Shown piece by piece: positions 8,765 through 16,917 of a DNA stretch of 64,000 bases; the stretch's first letter is position 1, and each line of letters begins with the position of its first letter. The stretch spans positions 62,001 through 126,000 of the forward strand of contig CAVONV010000013.1 of NCBI GenBank assembly GCA_963697355.1, written 5' to 3'. Both the position numbers and the translations under genes were made by a program. This DNA comes from CAVONV01 sp963697355 (GTDB lineage: Bacteria; Acidobacteriota; Vicinamibacteria; Marinacidobacterales; DATDRI01). Below the pieces are notes generated by a model that had not been told where the DNA came from, ran no database searches, and was given only the letters and a program-made list of their open reading frames with translations.

Positions 8765-8963
8765 AATACATCTAAGAGCATATTTGGTGCCAGATTTCGG
8801 TCCAGACGGTCTCCGTCGCGCCTCGCAGGAGGCCGTTTCGCTTATCTTCTTTCTTTACAAATGGATATGTATGGTCTGGGTTGAAGTTCGAAGGTCTGAC
8901 ACAAGGTGGTTTTTGGTCGAAACCCATTGTAATCGCATAAAATCCATAATAACTGCGTGTTAA

Positions 8964-8979
8964 GACCCAACTCTGGGTC
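8964..8979. other. Small hairpin GACCCA-actc-TGGGTC in the 8772-9057 gap
   Basis: The gap between the arsR promoter and the methyltransferase end holds no supported gene. Its only clear structure is this perfect 6-bp-arm hairpin. A similar GGGTCT-g-AGACCC hairpin lies at 9692-9704, on the other side of the methyltransferase gene. Neither has a T tract, so they are weak terminators at best. Confidence 0.35.
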
Positions 8980-9057
8980 AACGACCGCTATTTCAGATCA
9001 CCAGTGGAGGCTCAAGTTGGGCGAGAGTATTGGTAGTTCCCGCTCTTTAGAACAACG

Positions 9058-9672
9058 TCAGGGATTGTATGAGAACAAGTATTCGTGGGTGCCGTTGCGA
9101 AGCAAATACGTGTTCTTCACCTCGAATCCCGCCAGCATCCGGCGAAGATCGGGCTCGCAATACAGTGGTGAGGAGCGAACGGCCTGCGTCGAGTTTTGGT
9201 AGAGGAGTCTTTCGTTGCCCAAGATGTGGTAGCGGCGCGATCGGGCGGGCATCGACTTACGTGTCGCGATTTGAGCCAAAAGAGTGGTCCCGGGTTTGCA
9301 AAACGGTTGCACGGCCACGGCGAAGCCCACAATTTGGTGTTTTTGCAGGTAGTTCAAAACGTCCCAGGCGAGGATGATATCGAAGCGCGTTTCTTTTTCG
9401 TAAGGAAGAAGCTCAGCGAAGACGGAATCCCATCTGATCTCGTTGTCGGATCCGTCGAGTTGCTTTTTCTCGAGCTCACGAAGGAGATCGGCCACATAGA
9501 AATTGCGGGAACGGTTGGAGAAAAAATCGACATTGGTGCCTACTGCAGGACCGAGGTCCAAAACACCCTGAACCGAGTCCTCCCCAATCTGCTCCATCAG
9601 TCCCTTGAGGGCGAGGGATACGTACTCTTCTTTGTCCTGTTGCTTCATCGAAAGTGGTTTCAGTAGCTCCAC
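9058..9672 (-). CDS. Class I SAM-dependent methyltransferase-like protein
   Basis: A 204-residue protein with the Rossmann-type methyltransferase motif I, VLDLGPAVGTNVDFF, at about residues 37-51 and a motif-IV-like FDIILAWDVLNYL near 97. After that come a strand and a C-terminal part rich in Arg and Tyr. It fits small-molecule or protein methyltransferases in general; no substrate can be named. It is transcribed away from the SDR/thiolase/bamA cluster and stands alone. The first ATG at 9672 gives MELLKPLSMKQQDKEEYV; the internal Met at residue 9 is an alternative start. Confidence 0.65.
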   Translation of the reverse strand: MELLKPLSMKQQDKEEYVSLALKGLMEQIGEDSVQGVLDLGPAVGTNVDFFSNRSRNFYVADLLRELEKKQLDGSDNEIRWDSVFAELLPYEKETRFDIILAWDVLNYLQKHQIVGFAVAVQPFCKPGTTLLAQIATRKSMPARSRRYHILGNERLLYQNSTQAVRSSPLYCEPDLRRMLAGFEVKNTYLLRNGTHEYLFSYNP

Positions 9673-9691
9673 AGAAAAACCTTCCCTAGAA

Positions 9692-9704
9692 GGGTCTGAG
9701 ACCC
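9692..9704. other. Hairpin GGGTCT-g-AGACCC; remainder of the 9673-9987 gap
   Basis: The 315-base gap between two divergent genes holds this perfect 6-bp-arm palindrome beside the methyltransferase start, and the promoter listed at 9913-9941. I see no gene in it. The hairpin could be an operator or a repeat remnant. Confidence 0.35.
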
Positions 9705-9912
9705 ACGAATTTCTGCAGAAACGGTAATTTTTTCCGAACCCGTCCTACGCCAAATTTGTCACGGGTTGACCTGCAATGCAAATTCGAGTTCGGTGGGAGA
9801 CGGTGTCTCGAGGGTCGGCTCAGAGTTGAGTGACCGCAGTGGCATTCGAACGCGTCTTCTTGTTCTGTAGCGAAATGAGTCATTTAGCTTAGTCACCTCG
9901 TGTGTTTCATGT

Positions 9913-9941
9913 TTGACTCGCTCATCCGCACATTGTGTAAT
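9913..9941 (+). promoter_or_regulatory. Sigma-70-type promoter for the SDR/thiolase/bamA cluster
   Basis: TTGACT (9913-9918) and TGTAAT (9936-9941) are separated by exactly 17 bases. This is close to the housekeeping consensus. Transcription would begin near 9948, about 40 bases before the SDR start at 9988, which has a GAGGAGG ribosome site at 9976-9982. Confidence 0.6.
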
Positions 9942-9987
9942 GTGTCGCCGTGAGTCCCGTCCAACCGCAGACACCGAGGAGGAATGT

Positions 9988-10737
9988 ATGGACCTAGGTC
10001 TCGAAGGAAAAAACGCTATTGTCACCGGCGGCAGCTTAGGGATCGGCACGGCAATCGCGACCGAGCTTGCGAGGGAAGGTTGCAACGTCGCCATCAACTA
10101 TCGTCGGCACGACAAGGAAGCTAAGGAAGTCGTTCGCCAGATCGAGGATATGGGTCGAAAGGGGCTCGCCGTCAAGGCGGATGTTTCGAGTTATCAGGAT
10201 GCCCAGAACATGGTGGATACCGTCGTCAGGGAGTTTGGGCGTCTCGACATCATGGTGTGTAACGCCGGTATCAATTGGGATGGAGTCATCTGGAAGATGA
10301 CCGAAGAGCAGTGGGACACGGTCATCAACGTGAACCTCAAAGGCTACTTCAACTACAACAAAGCGGCAGCCATGGTGTTCAAGGATCAAAAAGAAGGGAA
10401 GATCGTGAACATCTCCTCCATCAACGGAATCAGGGGCAAGTTTGCACAGGCAAACTACTCGGCATCGAAGGGCGGCGAGATTGCTTTGAGCAAAACTCTT
10501 GCCAAAGAGCTCGGTAAGTTCAATGTGAATGTCAACGTCGTGGCCCCCGGAATGGTAATGACTGACATGGCTCGCAGCATTCCACAGGAGTTTCTTGTCG
10601 GTGCGATGGACGAAACGGTTCTAGGGCGTTTCGCAAGTCCGGAAGACTGTGCACACGTCGTCGTCTTCCTTTGTTCCGATCGGGCGCGACACGTGACCGG
10701 CGAAGTGATCAAGATCGACGGGGGACAGTATATCTAG
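9988..10737 (+). CDS. SDR-family dehydrogenase, likely 3-hydroxyacyl-CoA dehydrogenase
   Basis: A 249-residue classical short-chain dehydrogenase. It has the NAD(P) site TGGSLGIG (residues 14-21), NAG at 91-93, and the catalytic Ser (INISSIN region), Tyr (ANYSASKGG) and Lys. The start at 9988 is fixed by a strong GAGGAGG site 5 bases upstream. FabG-like overall. Its place directly before a thiolase, a DUF35 protein and bamA suggests that it oxidises the 3-hydroxyacyl-CoA made by BamA (3-hydroxypimeloyl-CoA) to the 3-oxo form; SDR proteins do the matching step in the toluene bbs pathway. Substrate is an inference. Confidence 0.85.
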   Translation: MDLGLEGKNAIVTGGSLGIGTAIATELAREGCNVAINYRRHDKEAKEVVRQIEDMGRKGLAVKADVSSYQDAQNMVDTVVREFGRLDIMVCNAGINWDGVIWKMTEEQWDTVINVNLKGYFNYNKAAAMVFKDQKEGKIVNISSINGIRGKFAQANYSASKGGEIALSKTLAKELGKFNVNVNVVAPGMVMTDMARSIPQEFLVGAMDETVLGRFASPEDCAHVVVFLCSDRARHVTGEVIKIDGGQYI

Positions 10738-10767
10738 GAGGCGCCTAGGTTATTCAATAGCGCCTCC
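10737..10767 (+). terminator. Stem-loop after the SDR gene
   Basis: GGAGGCGC (10737-10744) and GCGCCTCC (10760-10767) form a perfect 8-bp stem with a 15-base loop, beginning at the last base of the SDR stop codon. There is no T tract, so it may be a processing or attenuation hairpin rather than a full terminator. Confidence 0.4.
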
Positions 10768-10780
10768 GGCTAGTGTGACC

Positions 10781-10840
10781 AGTAAACAGTAAACAGCAAA
10801 CGGTGGTTAGTGAGCGGTGGGCGCTAGGCAGTGGTCAGTC
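10781..10840 (+). repeat. Degenerate 7-bp tandem repeat (AGTRRNC family)
   Basis: Eight consecutive heptamers can be cut in register: AGTAAAC, AGTAAAC, AGCAAAC, GGTGGTT, AGTGAGC, GGTGGGC, GCTAGGC, AGTGGTC, then AGT. It sits between the SDR and thiolase genes. Related arrays occur at 12588, 13771, 46811 and 47194. Confidence 0.75.
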
Positions 10841-10918
10841 AAATAGACAAAGAACGCGGATTGCCAAGAGAAACACAAGCAGTTGCTACACCGAACCTAG
10901 TTCAGGAGTGATGAGCTT

Positions 10919-12073
10919 ATGAGTAGAGTGGGAATTGTTGGTATTGGACACGGCATCTTCGGTCGACGTAGTGACGCCACAGTCCAAGAGTTGGCCTTCG
11001 AAGCTTTCCGAGAAGCGCTCGAAGACGCGGGGTTATCACGCGAGAACGTCGATGCCTCAGTCATTGGTTCGGTACCCGAGTACCACAAACAGCGTTCCCT
11101 TCCTGGAGTGGTTCAAGAATATCTTGGATTGAATCCAAAACCGACGTGGCTCACGGAAGTGGCTTGCTCTTCGGGAAGTGCTGCCATACGAACGGCATGG
11201 ATGTCCATCAAGGCAGGTGTCCACGACATCGTTGCCGTGATCGGATGCCAGAAAATGACCGAGCTCTCCACCGGGGAGATTCTTGCCCTCATGGGTCGAG
11301 TCGGTGAAGTGCAATGGGAGTCGGTATTCGGGACCACGTTTCCAGGCTATTACGCACTGTTTGCTCGTCGCCATATGCACGAGTACGGGACCACACGAGA
11401 GCAGCTTCTGGATGTGGCGGTGAAAAATCATTACTACGGAGCCAGGAATCCTTATGCTCTCTTTCAAAAAGAGATCACCAGAGAAAAGGCGCTTGCTTCC
11501 GACCACGTCTCGAGTCCCTTTCAAGTCTATGATTGTTGTGCCAATGCTGATGGAGCAGCTTGCGTCATCCTGGCGGGCGAAGACAAAGCCAAGGACATTT
11601 CGGACAAAACCGTTTGGCTGGACGGCGTGGCCTGCGCTACCGCGAGTATGTCCGTTCTCCGGCGACCCAATCTCGTTGGATTGCCGAGTGCGGAACAAGC
11701 TGCCCGAGACGCTTACAAGATGGCGGGTGTGGGACCCCAAGATATCAAAGTTGCGGATGTCCACGACTGCTTCACCATCGCCGAGATCATGGCTTACGAA
11801 GACCTGGGTTTCTGCGAAAAAGGGCAAGGTGGGAAGCTCATCGAGGAACGTCAGACCTATGTCGGTGGCAAAGTAGCGGTCAATGTGGACGGTGGCTTGA
11901 AAGCAAAGGGGCATCCGATTGGGGCGACAGGAGTCTCGATGACTTATGAGATTGCCAAGCAACTCCGTGGAGAGTCCGGTGAGCGCCAGGTCCCGGATGC
12001 CGACGTGGGTCTCACCCACAACGTGGGTGGCATAGGGCAATATTGTTTCGTTCACGTGCTGAGGAGGGATTAG
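10919..12073 (+). CDS. Thiolase, SCP2/archaeal type, partner of a DUF35 protein
   Basis: A 384-residue thiolase-fold enzyme. The nucleophile Cys lies in EVACSSGSAAIR (about residue 83); a His motif HDCFTIAE and the GHPIGATG motif follow, and the C-terminus has HNVGGIGQYC. This subclass works with a small DUF35 zinc-ribbon/OB-fold protein, encoded here 2 bases downstream. BbsA/BbsB of anaerobic toluene degradation is such a pair. With the SDR and BamA neighbours, it most likely cleaves a 3-oxoacyl-CoA such as 3-oxopimeloyl-CoA into glutaryl-CoA and acetyl-CoA. Family is sure; substrate is inferred. Confidence 0.85.
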   Translation: MSRVGIVGIGHGIFGRRSDATVQELAFEAFREALEDAGLSRENVDASVIGSVPEYHKQRSLPGVVQEYLGLNPKPTWLTEVACSSGSAAIRTAWMSIKAGVHDIVAVIGCQKMTELSTGEILALMGRVGEVQWESVFGTTFPGYYALFARRHMHEYGTTREQLLDVAVKNHYYGARNPYALFQKEITREKALASDHVSSPFQVYDCCANADGAACVILAGEDKAKDISDKTVWLDGVACATASMSVLRRPNLVGLPSAEQAARDAYKMAGVGPQDIKVADVHDCFTIAEIMAYEDLGFCEKGQGGKLIEERQTYVGGKVAVNVDGGLKAKGHPIGATGVSMTYEIAKQLRGESGERQVPDADVGLTHNVGGIGQYCFVHVLRRD

Positions 12074-12075
12074 GC

Positions 12076-12540
12076 ATGTTCAAGTGGTTTGGAAAGGTCA
12101 ATTTTTCGCCGTACACGAAGGTCTCGGAGTTTGCTCAGCACTTGAAAGACGGGCGGCTCATGGGAACGCGCTGCAAGAAATGTGGCGCCAAGTCGTTTCC
12201 GCCGCGAGCCGACTGCGAAGAATGTATGAGCGGCGAGTTCGAGTTCTTCGAGATGAGCGGGAGGGCCACGCTTCACACCTTCACGGAGATCGTTGCTGCC
12301 CCCACCGGTTTCGAGGATCTCACACCGTATACCGTGGGTGTGGTCGACCTGGATGAAGGAGGCAGATTGTTAGCTTGGATTGGTGACAGCATCAAGAAGG
12401 AAAACATCGAGATTGGGATGAAGCTCCAAGTGGTTCCGCAGATTTTCGACGAACTGGAGGAGATCAAGGTTTACTACAGCCTCGAGGAATCCGGAACGAC
12501 CTGGGCAAAGACGAGCTCGGCTATCAGTGAAGTAGGGTAG
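12076..12540 (+). CDS. DUF35 zinc-ribbon/OB-fold protein, thiolase partner
   Basis: A 154-residue protein starting MFKWFGKVNFSPYTKV. The N-terminal rubredoxin-like zinc ribbon has CKKC and CEEC (about residues 35-53), followed by an OB fold with FTEIVAAPTGF and YTVGVVDLDEGGRLLAWI. DUF35 proteins dock acyl-CoA and form complexes with SCP2-type thiolases or HMG-CoA synthases. The 2-base gap to the thiolase gene and this family rule make a two-subunit thiolase very likely, as in BbsAB. The start at 12076 was preferred over an in-frame start inside the thiolase gene. Confidence 0.88.
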   Translation: MFKWFGKVNFSPYTKVSEFAQHLKDGRLMGTRCKKCGAKSFPPRADCEECMSGEFEFFEMSGRATLHTFTEIVAAPTGFEDLTPYTVGVVDLDEGGRLLAWIGDSIKKENIEIGMKLQVVPQIFDELEEIKVYYSLEESGTTWAKTSSAISEVG

Positions 12541-12541
12541 G

Positions 12542-12586
12542 AACTCAAGAACTCAAGAACTCAAGAACTCAAGAACTCAAGAACTC
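12542..12586 (+). repeat. Perfect 8-bp tandem repeat AACTCAAG x5
   Basis: Five exact copies of AACTCAAG followed by a partial AACTC, starting two bases after the DUF35 stop codon. It is the cleanest example of an octamer family seen also at 18880, 36193, 46962, 51201 and 51301. Confidence 0.9.
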
Positions 12587-12587
12587 T

Positions 12588-12613
12588 GGTTACTGGTCAC
12601 TGGATACTGACAC
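12588..12613 (-). repeat. 7-bp repeat array, reverse orientation
   Basis: On the minus strand the bases read AGTATCC, AGTGACC, AGTAACC, i.e. three in-register units of the AGTRRNC family. The array abuts the octamer array and ends 20 bases before bamA. Confidence 0.6.
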
Positions 12614-12633
12614 AGCGCTAAGGGGAGGGGAAT

Positions 12634-13767
12634 ATGGGTGATCTGGATTGGCTGCCTCGCGATAACGAGATCAAGGACCACGAGCTTTTCGGCACCGAGT
12701 ACTTTGGGACCGAGGCTCCCTCGGTCATCTATGAACTGAAACCCGTCAAGGATCCAGAGGGCAAAGCCGTCGAAGGGCTTCATACAGCATGGATTACCTT
12801 GAACAATCCTGAGCAGCTGAACTCGTACACCACGAATATGGTCAAAGGTGTGATCGCCGGATTTGGGCGCGCCTCAGCCGACAGGAGTGTTGTGCTGGTA
12901 GTTTTCACCGCCGTCGGCCATCGAGCGTTTTGCACGGGCGGTAACACGAAGGAGTATGCTGAATACTACTCGGGCCGGTCCTTCGAGTACGGCGCCTATA
13001 TGGATCTGTTCAACGGAATGGTCGATGCGATTCTGATGTGCAAGAAACCCGTCGTCTGCCGTGTGAACGGAATGAGGGTCGCCGGAGGGCAGGAGATCGG
13101 AATGGCCTGTGACTTGACCTTGTCCTCCGATTTGGCGATGTTCGGCCAAGCCGGCCCGCGCCATGGATCAGCCCCCGACGGCGGGTCCACTGACTTCCTT
13201 CCGTGGATGTTGAGCATCGAAGCGGCGCTCTACAACTGTGTGTCCTGTGAGCTTTGGTCGGCTTACAAGATGGCTCGGTTGGGACTCATTACCAAGGCGG
13301 TTCCGGTATTGAAGGAAGGCGATCACATCATTCGGAATCCGCTGGTGGTCACCGATAAGTATGTTGACGATGGTGAAATCGTTTACGGCGAGCAGGTCAA
13401 AGGCGATGCGGCCAAAGAGGCCAAGACAAAAATGAAGTCGCTGCCGGTGGATTTTTCTCAACTGGACGCGGAAATCGATTCGATTACGTGGAAATTCACC
13501 AACCTATTTCCCGGTTGCCTCATGAAATCCATCGACGGGATCCGGATGAAGAAGAAGTTCTTTTGGGACCAATCCAAGATCGTCAACCGACACTGGCTGG
13601 CCGCCAACATGGCGACCGAAGCTCACCTCGGTTTCAATGCTTTCAACACACGCAAGATGACGGGGAAGGATGTGATCGACTTCGTGAAATACCGTCAGCT
13701 CGTAGCCGATGGCCGGAGCTTCGATGAATCGTTCATGGGCGAGGTCCTAGCTAAACCCAAGGAGTAG
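12634..13767 (+). CDS. bamA: 6-oxocyclohex-1-ene-1-carbonyl-CoA hydrolase
   Basis: A 377-residue crotonase-family ring-opening hydrolase (BamA/Oah, EC 3.7.1.21). It adds water to, then opens, 6-oxocyclohex-1-ene-1-carbonyl-CoA to 3-hydroxypimeloyl-CoA, a step after benzoyl-CoA reductase in anaerobic aromatic degradation. Recognition rests on the long N-terminus DWLPRDNEIKDHELFG, the block NNPEQLNSYTTNMVKGV used as a diagnostic for this gene, GHRAFCTGGNTKEYAEYYSG, and GQAGPRHGSAPDGGSTDFLP. Length matches the family (about 375-380). A GGGGAGGGG site lies just upstream. It closes the SDR-thiolase-DUF35-bamA run. The previous two enzymes of the route, Dch and Had, are at 24975-26846. Confidence 0.95.
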   Translation: MGDLDWLPRDNEIKDHELFGTEYFGTEAPSVIYELKPVKDPEGKAVEGLHTAWITLNNPEQLNSYTTNMVKGVIAGFGRASADRSVVLVVFTAVGHRAFCTGGNTKEYAEYYSGRSFEYGAYMDLFNGMVDAILMCKKPVVCRVNGMRVAGGQEIGMACDLTLSSDLAMFGQAGPRHGSAPDGGSTDFLPWMLSIEAALYNCVSCELWSAYKMARLGLITKAVPVLKEGDHIIRNPLVVTDKYVDDGEIVYGEQVKGDAAKEAKTKMKSLPVDFSQLDAEIDSITWKFTNLFPGCLMKSIDGIRMKKKFFWDQSKIVNRHWLAANMATEAHLGFNAFNTRKMTGKDVIDFVKYRQLVADGRSFDESFMGEVLAKPKE

Positions 13768-13770
13768 TAG

Positions 13771-13822
13771 CCAGTCAGCCAGTGAAGTTACCAGCACCAG
13801 TGTTCAGTCACCAGTGCGGTGG
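13771..13822 (+). repeat. Degenerate CAGT-rich repeat after bamA
   Basis: Units AGTCAGCC, AGTGAAG, AGCACC, AGTGTTC, AGTCACC, AGTGCGG follow the bamA stop and fit the AGTRRNC family with spacing of 6-8 bases. Confidence 0.5.
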
Positions 13823-13899
13823 ATGTGACGGTTGGCGCGGGCAGGAGGTAGAGGTCAGTGAACCGTTCTGCTTTAGGACTTGAGTATTTGCTGGAATCC

Positions 13900-14571
13900 C
13901 TAATTAACTCTCGGATCATTAGGCGATAGATCTCGAAATCTTCGGATGGCGCTCCAATATAGAATATGTTCTTGAAGGGCTGACTCCAAGGCTTTGGCTC
14001 GCTCGGCCAAATCGCTAAGCTCGAGGAGTGATTGCTTTTCTTCAGCCGAAAGAGCGACGGACGTGGCAATTCGGTTGACCAGTCCTTCAAAGGAAGGATC
14101 TGATTCGATAGGGCTCTCGTCGACTTCCTCAACTCCGATTTCTACAATGAGCCGACTCCACAGGGACTGCAGCCGAAGTTGGCATTCCGATACTAACGCC
14201 GAGCCCTCTGGAGGAACCTGCTCGGGATGGGCGACCGTCCAACTCGTTCTATAAAGCTTCGCCGTATCCTCGTCACGCGGACCTTCGACGAGTCGCACTC
14301 TTTCAAGACCGGTGAGTGCGATATGATATCTGCCTTCTCCAAGAGACTCGTGGTGCTCGATGCGACCGATCGTGGCCGTGTTATGTACGGGCGGGTTCCC
14401 GTAGTAATCCTTTTCGAATCCGGGTCTGAGCAGCGCAACGGCAAGAAGTTTCTCCCCGGCCAGGGCGTCCTCCGTCATCTGCTGGTAACGAGGCTCGAAG
14501 ACATGGAGAGGCAAAACGACACGTGGAAAGAAGACGACGTTGGGTAGGGGGAAAATCGGCACTTTCTTCAT
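13900..14571 (-). CDS. LON substrate-binding domain protein
   Basis: A 223-residue stand-alone LON N-terminal (substrate-binding, PUA-like) domain protein. It begins MKKVPIFPLPNVVFFPRVVLPLHVFEPRY, the classic opening of this family. There is no ATPase or Lon protease part, as is normal for these small proteins. The C-terminus is helical, with LSAEEKQSLLELSDLAERAKAL. Its function is unknown; such proteins are presumed to bind unfolded peptides. It lies downstream of the alcohol dehydrogenase gene on the same strand (23-base gap). Confidence 0.9.
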   Translation of the reverse strand: MKKVPIFPLPNVVFFPRVVLPLHVFEPRYQQMTEDALAGEKLLAVALLRPGFEKDYYGNPPVHNTATIGRIEHHESLGEGRYHIALTGLERVRLVEGPRDEDTAKLYRTSWTVAHPEQVPPEGSALVSECQLRLQSLWSRLIVEIGVEEVDESPIESDPSFEGLVNRIATSVALSAEEKQSLLELSDLAERAKALESALQEHILYWSAIRRFRDLSPNDPRVN

Positions 14572-14594
14572 GGCTCAATCACGCCTCTTCAAAC

Positions 14595-15623
14595 CTACTC
14601 CAATTTGAGGACTTTGGCACCACGAATTCGTCCCAGTTTGAGCTCTTTTAACGCTTGGTTGGCGTCTTCCAGTGGGTACTCTTGCACCTCGGGCCGGAGT
14701 CCCATCTTGGCGGAGAGCGCCAGGAATTCTCTGACATCACGTCGGGCGACGTTGGCCACGCTCTTGATTTCCTTTTCCATCCAGAGATGTGCGGGATAAT
14801 CCAGCCTCGACAAATAATCTTTGTCGACGTCTTCTTTCCTGATGGCGTTGATGACGAGTCTCCCCCCCGGAGCCAGATTCTCGAGAGCTTCCACGACGGG
14901 TTTCCACACGGGTGTGGTATCGATGATGGCCTCGAGTCTTTCCGGACAACGGTCCGTCGTGTCCCCGGCCCAGACCGCCCCGAGCTCTTTCGAGAAGGCT
15001 CGTTCTTTTTCGCTTCTGGCGAAGACGAAGACCCTGATGTTGGGGTAGTGAAAACGCACCATCTTGAGGACGAGATGCGCAGACGCGCCGAATCCCGTCA
15101 AGCCTAGGGTTTGACCGTCCTTGATGCCTGTCAATCTCAGAGAACGGTAGCCTATGGCACCAGCGCACAGAAGGGGCGCCGCTTCCGAATCGGTGAGAAC
15201 CTCAGGAATCGGGTAGGCATATCCTTCGGGAACCGTCAAGAGCTCCGCGTAGCCTCCGTCGGCATCTCTCCCCGTGGCTCGAAAGTCCCCGCAGAGGTTC
15301 TCGTTGCCCTCTCGGCAGTGGCGACAGGCTCCGCAGGACGAAAAGATCCAAGCGACACCGACTCGGGCGCCGATTTGGAACGTTTCCACTGTCTCTCCTC
15401 GCGCTTCAACTCTCCCCACCACTTGGTGGCCTAGCACGACGGGCAGATGCGGTGGCGGCGCTCTCCCTTCGATCTCGTCGAGCTCCGTATGGCACACACC
15501 TGAGGCCAGCACCTTGATCAAGAGGTCTCCTGCTCCGGGAACAGGATCGGGAAGCTCCTCCAACTCGAGCGGCGTCTCGTTCTCATCGAGTCGAGAGAGC
15601 TGCCTCAGGACCATCGCCTTCAT
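14595..15623 (-). CDS. Zinc-dependent alcohol dehydrogenase (MDR family)
   Basis: A 342-residue medium-chain dehydrogenase. The catalytic zinc ligands lie in ASGVCHTELDE and GHQVVG. The structural zinc site is CGACRHCREGNENLC (residues 96-110). The nucleotide-binding turn reads LTGFGASAH. It resembles AdhA-type enzymes, with the central GRDADGGYAELLTVP. It probably oxidises or reduces a simple alcohol or aldehyde; no substrate can be set. It is followed by the LON-domain gene and preceded by a VOC gene 12 bases away on the same strand. Confidence 0.88.
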   Translation of the reverse strand: MKAMVLRQLSRLDENETPLELEELPDPVPGAGDLLIKVLASGVCHTELDEIEGRAPPPHLPVVLGHQVVGRVEARGETVETFQIGARVGVAWIFSSCGACRHCREGNENLCGDFRATGRDADGGYAELLTVPEGYAYPIPEVLTDSEAAPLLCAGAIGYRSLRLTGIKDGQTLGLTGFGASAHLVLKMVRFHYPNIRVFVFARSEKERAFSKELGAVWAGDTTDRCPERLEAIIDTTPVWKPVVEALENLAPGGRLVINAIRKEDVDKDYLSRLDYPAHLWMEKEIKSVANVARRDVREFLALSAKMGLRPEVQEYPLEDANQALKELKLGRIRGAKVLKLE

Positions 15624-15635
15624 CAGTGGGCACCT

Positions 15636-15983
15636 TTAACCGACGTATTCGTAAAGAGTGAAAGCGTTGCCTTCCGTGTCCACGACTTCCGCCCGCTCGA
15701 GAGGCTCTTCCTCGATTTTCATGGGCGGATTGACAATGCTTCCACCGCCTGACTTTACATCGTCGCAGGCTTTCTGGAGATTCTTGACTTCGAAGTTCAA
15801 GCCCGTTTTTTGGAAGACTCCCTTTCCTCCACCGTGAAGAGCGATGACGGCGTCGCCGAGTGACAACTCGCTCCATTTGGAATGTTCGGTCTTCACTCTC
15901 AATCCGATGACATCCCTGTAGAATGCAATGGCCCGGTCCATATCCTCGACCCAGAGCATGTAGAGAACAGATTCAACTTTCAT
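15636..15983 (-). CDS. VOC (glyoxalase/bleomycin-resistance) family protein
   Basis: A 115-residue single VOC domain protein. The start MKVESVLYMLWVEDM at 15983 follows a purine-rich AAGGAAGG site. Features are DMDRAIAFYRDVIGLRV and a C-terminal Glu near TEGNAFTLYEYVG. One VOC domain folds as two beta-alpha-beta-beta-beta units and usually dimerises around a metal. Members include glyoxalase I, epimerases and resistance proteins; nothing here decides between them. It may share a transcript with the alcohol dehydrogenase downstream. Confidence 0.82.
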   Translation of the reverse strand: MKVESVLYMLWVEDMDRAIAFYRDVIGLRVKTEHSKWSELSLGDAVIALHGGGKGVFQKTGLNFEVKNLQKACDDVKSGGGSIVNPPMKIEEEPLERAEVVDTEGNAFTLYEYVG

Positions 15984-16063
15984 GTAACACCACCTTCCTT
16001 GGGGAGTCATGTTAACAGAATGTTGGAGTTCCGGCTTCACGACATGCTTCGGGGCCTACACAC

Positions 16064-16654
16064 CTATTCGTTGGGCAATTGGAAAATGCAGACGTAATCT
16101 CTCGCGAGAAACGTCTCTTCTCGAAGGAGCTCGTATCCGGCATCCTCGAACAATTCAACCACACGGTGTTTCGCCAAAATGGTGTGCCAGTCGATGACGA
16201 CAACGGTTCCATCATCCGCCAGGCTTTGTTTCAGATTCATCAGAAACTCAACCGGATGGGTGAAGTCATGGAAGGCGTGGAGTATGGTGACGATATCCAG
16301 CTGACCTTTCGGCAGGAGGGGGTCGTCGATTTTGCCGAGGACGGGGATGATGTTTGTAACGTTCTCCTTGGAGCACCTATCCTCGATCGCCGCTAAAGCG
16401 TCCTTGTCGATATCATTGGCGTATACCTTGCCCGTGGGACCGACACGCCGAGCCAGCTTCCAAGCCAGATATCCCCATCCCGTTCCAACATCGGCAACGA
16501 CCATTCCCGACTCGACTCCGATGGCATCGAGAATCCGCTCGGGCTGCAGCTCGTCGTCTTTTTGTTGGTAGTCGTATTTCTGTGCGAATAGGCTCGAAAG
16601 AGGCGTCGTCAGAAAGACAGTGATAAAGGCGAGAGCCAGAAGCCGAGAGTTCAT
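16064..16654 (-). CDS. Exported SAM-dependent methyltransferase-like protein
   Basis: A 196-residue protein with an N-terminal signal peptide, MNSRLLALAFITVFLTTPLSSLFA, and a class I methyltransferase fold. Motif I is VVADVGTGWGYLAWKLA; the acidic end of strand 2 is VYANDIDKDALAAI; motif IV includes LDIVTILHAFHDF. An exported methyltransferase is unusual, since SAM is cytoplasmic, but such genes recur in acidobacterial and related genomes. The start at 16654 removes an unlikely 67-residue extension running through the repeat at 16683. Confidence 0.75.
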   Translation of the reverse strand: MNSRLLALAFITVFLTTPLSSLFAQKYDYQQKDDELQPERILDAIGVESGMVVADVGTGWGYLAWKLARRVGPTGKVYANDIDKDALAAIEDRCSKENVTNIIPVLGKIDDPLLPKGQLDIVTILHAFHDFTHPVEFLMNLKQSLADDGTVVVIDWHTILAKHRVVELFEDAGYELLREETFLARDYVCIFQLPNE

Positions 16655-16682
16655 CCTTCTTACCTCAAAGAACAAAGCACAT

Positions 16683-16711
16683 GGTACAAGGTACCTAGTG
16701 CGTGGTACAAG
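16683..16711 (+). repeat. 7-bp tandem repeat, GGTACAA type
   Basis: Four in-register heptamers, GGTACAA, GGTACCT, AGTGCGT, GGTACAA, lie just upstream of the methyltransferase start. It shares the 7-base period with the AGTRRNC arrays but has a different sequence. Confidence 0.55.
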
Positions 16712-16917
16712 ATGCCGGATAACGGAACCCAAGGAGTGTGCCCTCCATTGAGTTCCCCCGACCAAGCCATAGCGGCTCTGTTGCGTTCCGTCCCAAAGAA
16801 GGATAGAAATTGGCTGAGTCTCGAACCAACAAAAAGGGCACTCAGAAGATCTCAAGGACCACGTCGAGAAGGAGCTCGCATCGAACGTTTCCTCGAAGCG
16901 ACGGGAAGGAACAACTT

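Noticed and set aside
10781..10840. CRISPR array
   Set aside because: The units are only 7 bases, contiguous and without spacers; no cas gene is in the window.
11057..12055. A 332-codon open frame antisense to the thiolase gene
   Set aside because: The thiolase on the other strand has complete catalytic motifs and a DUF35 partner; the antisense frame has no motif.
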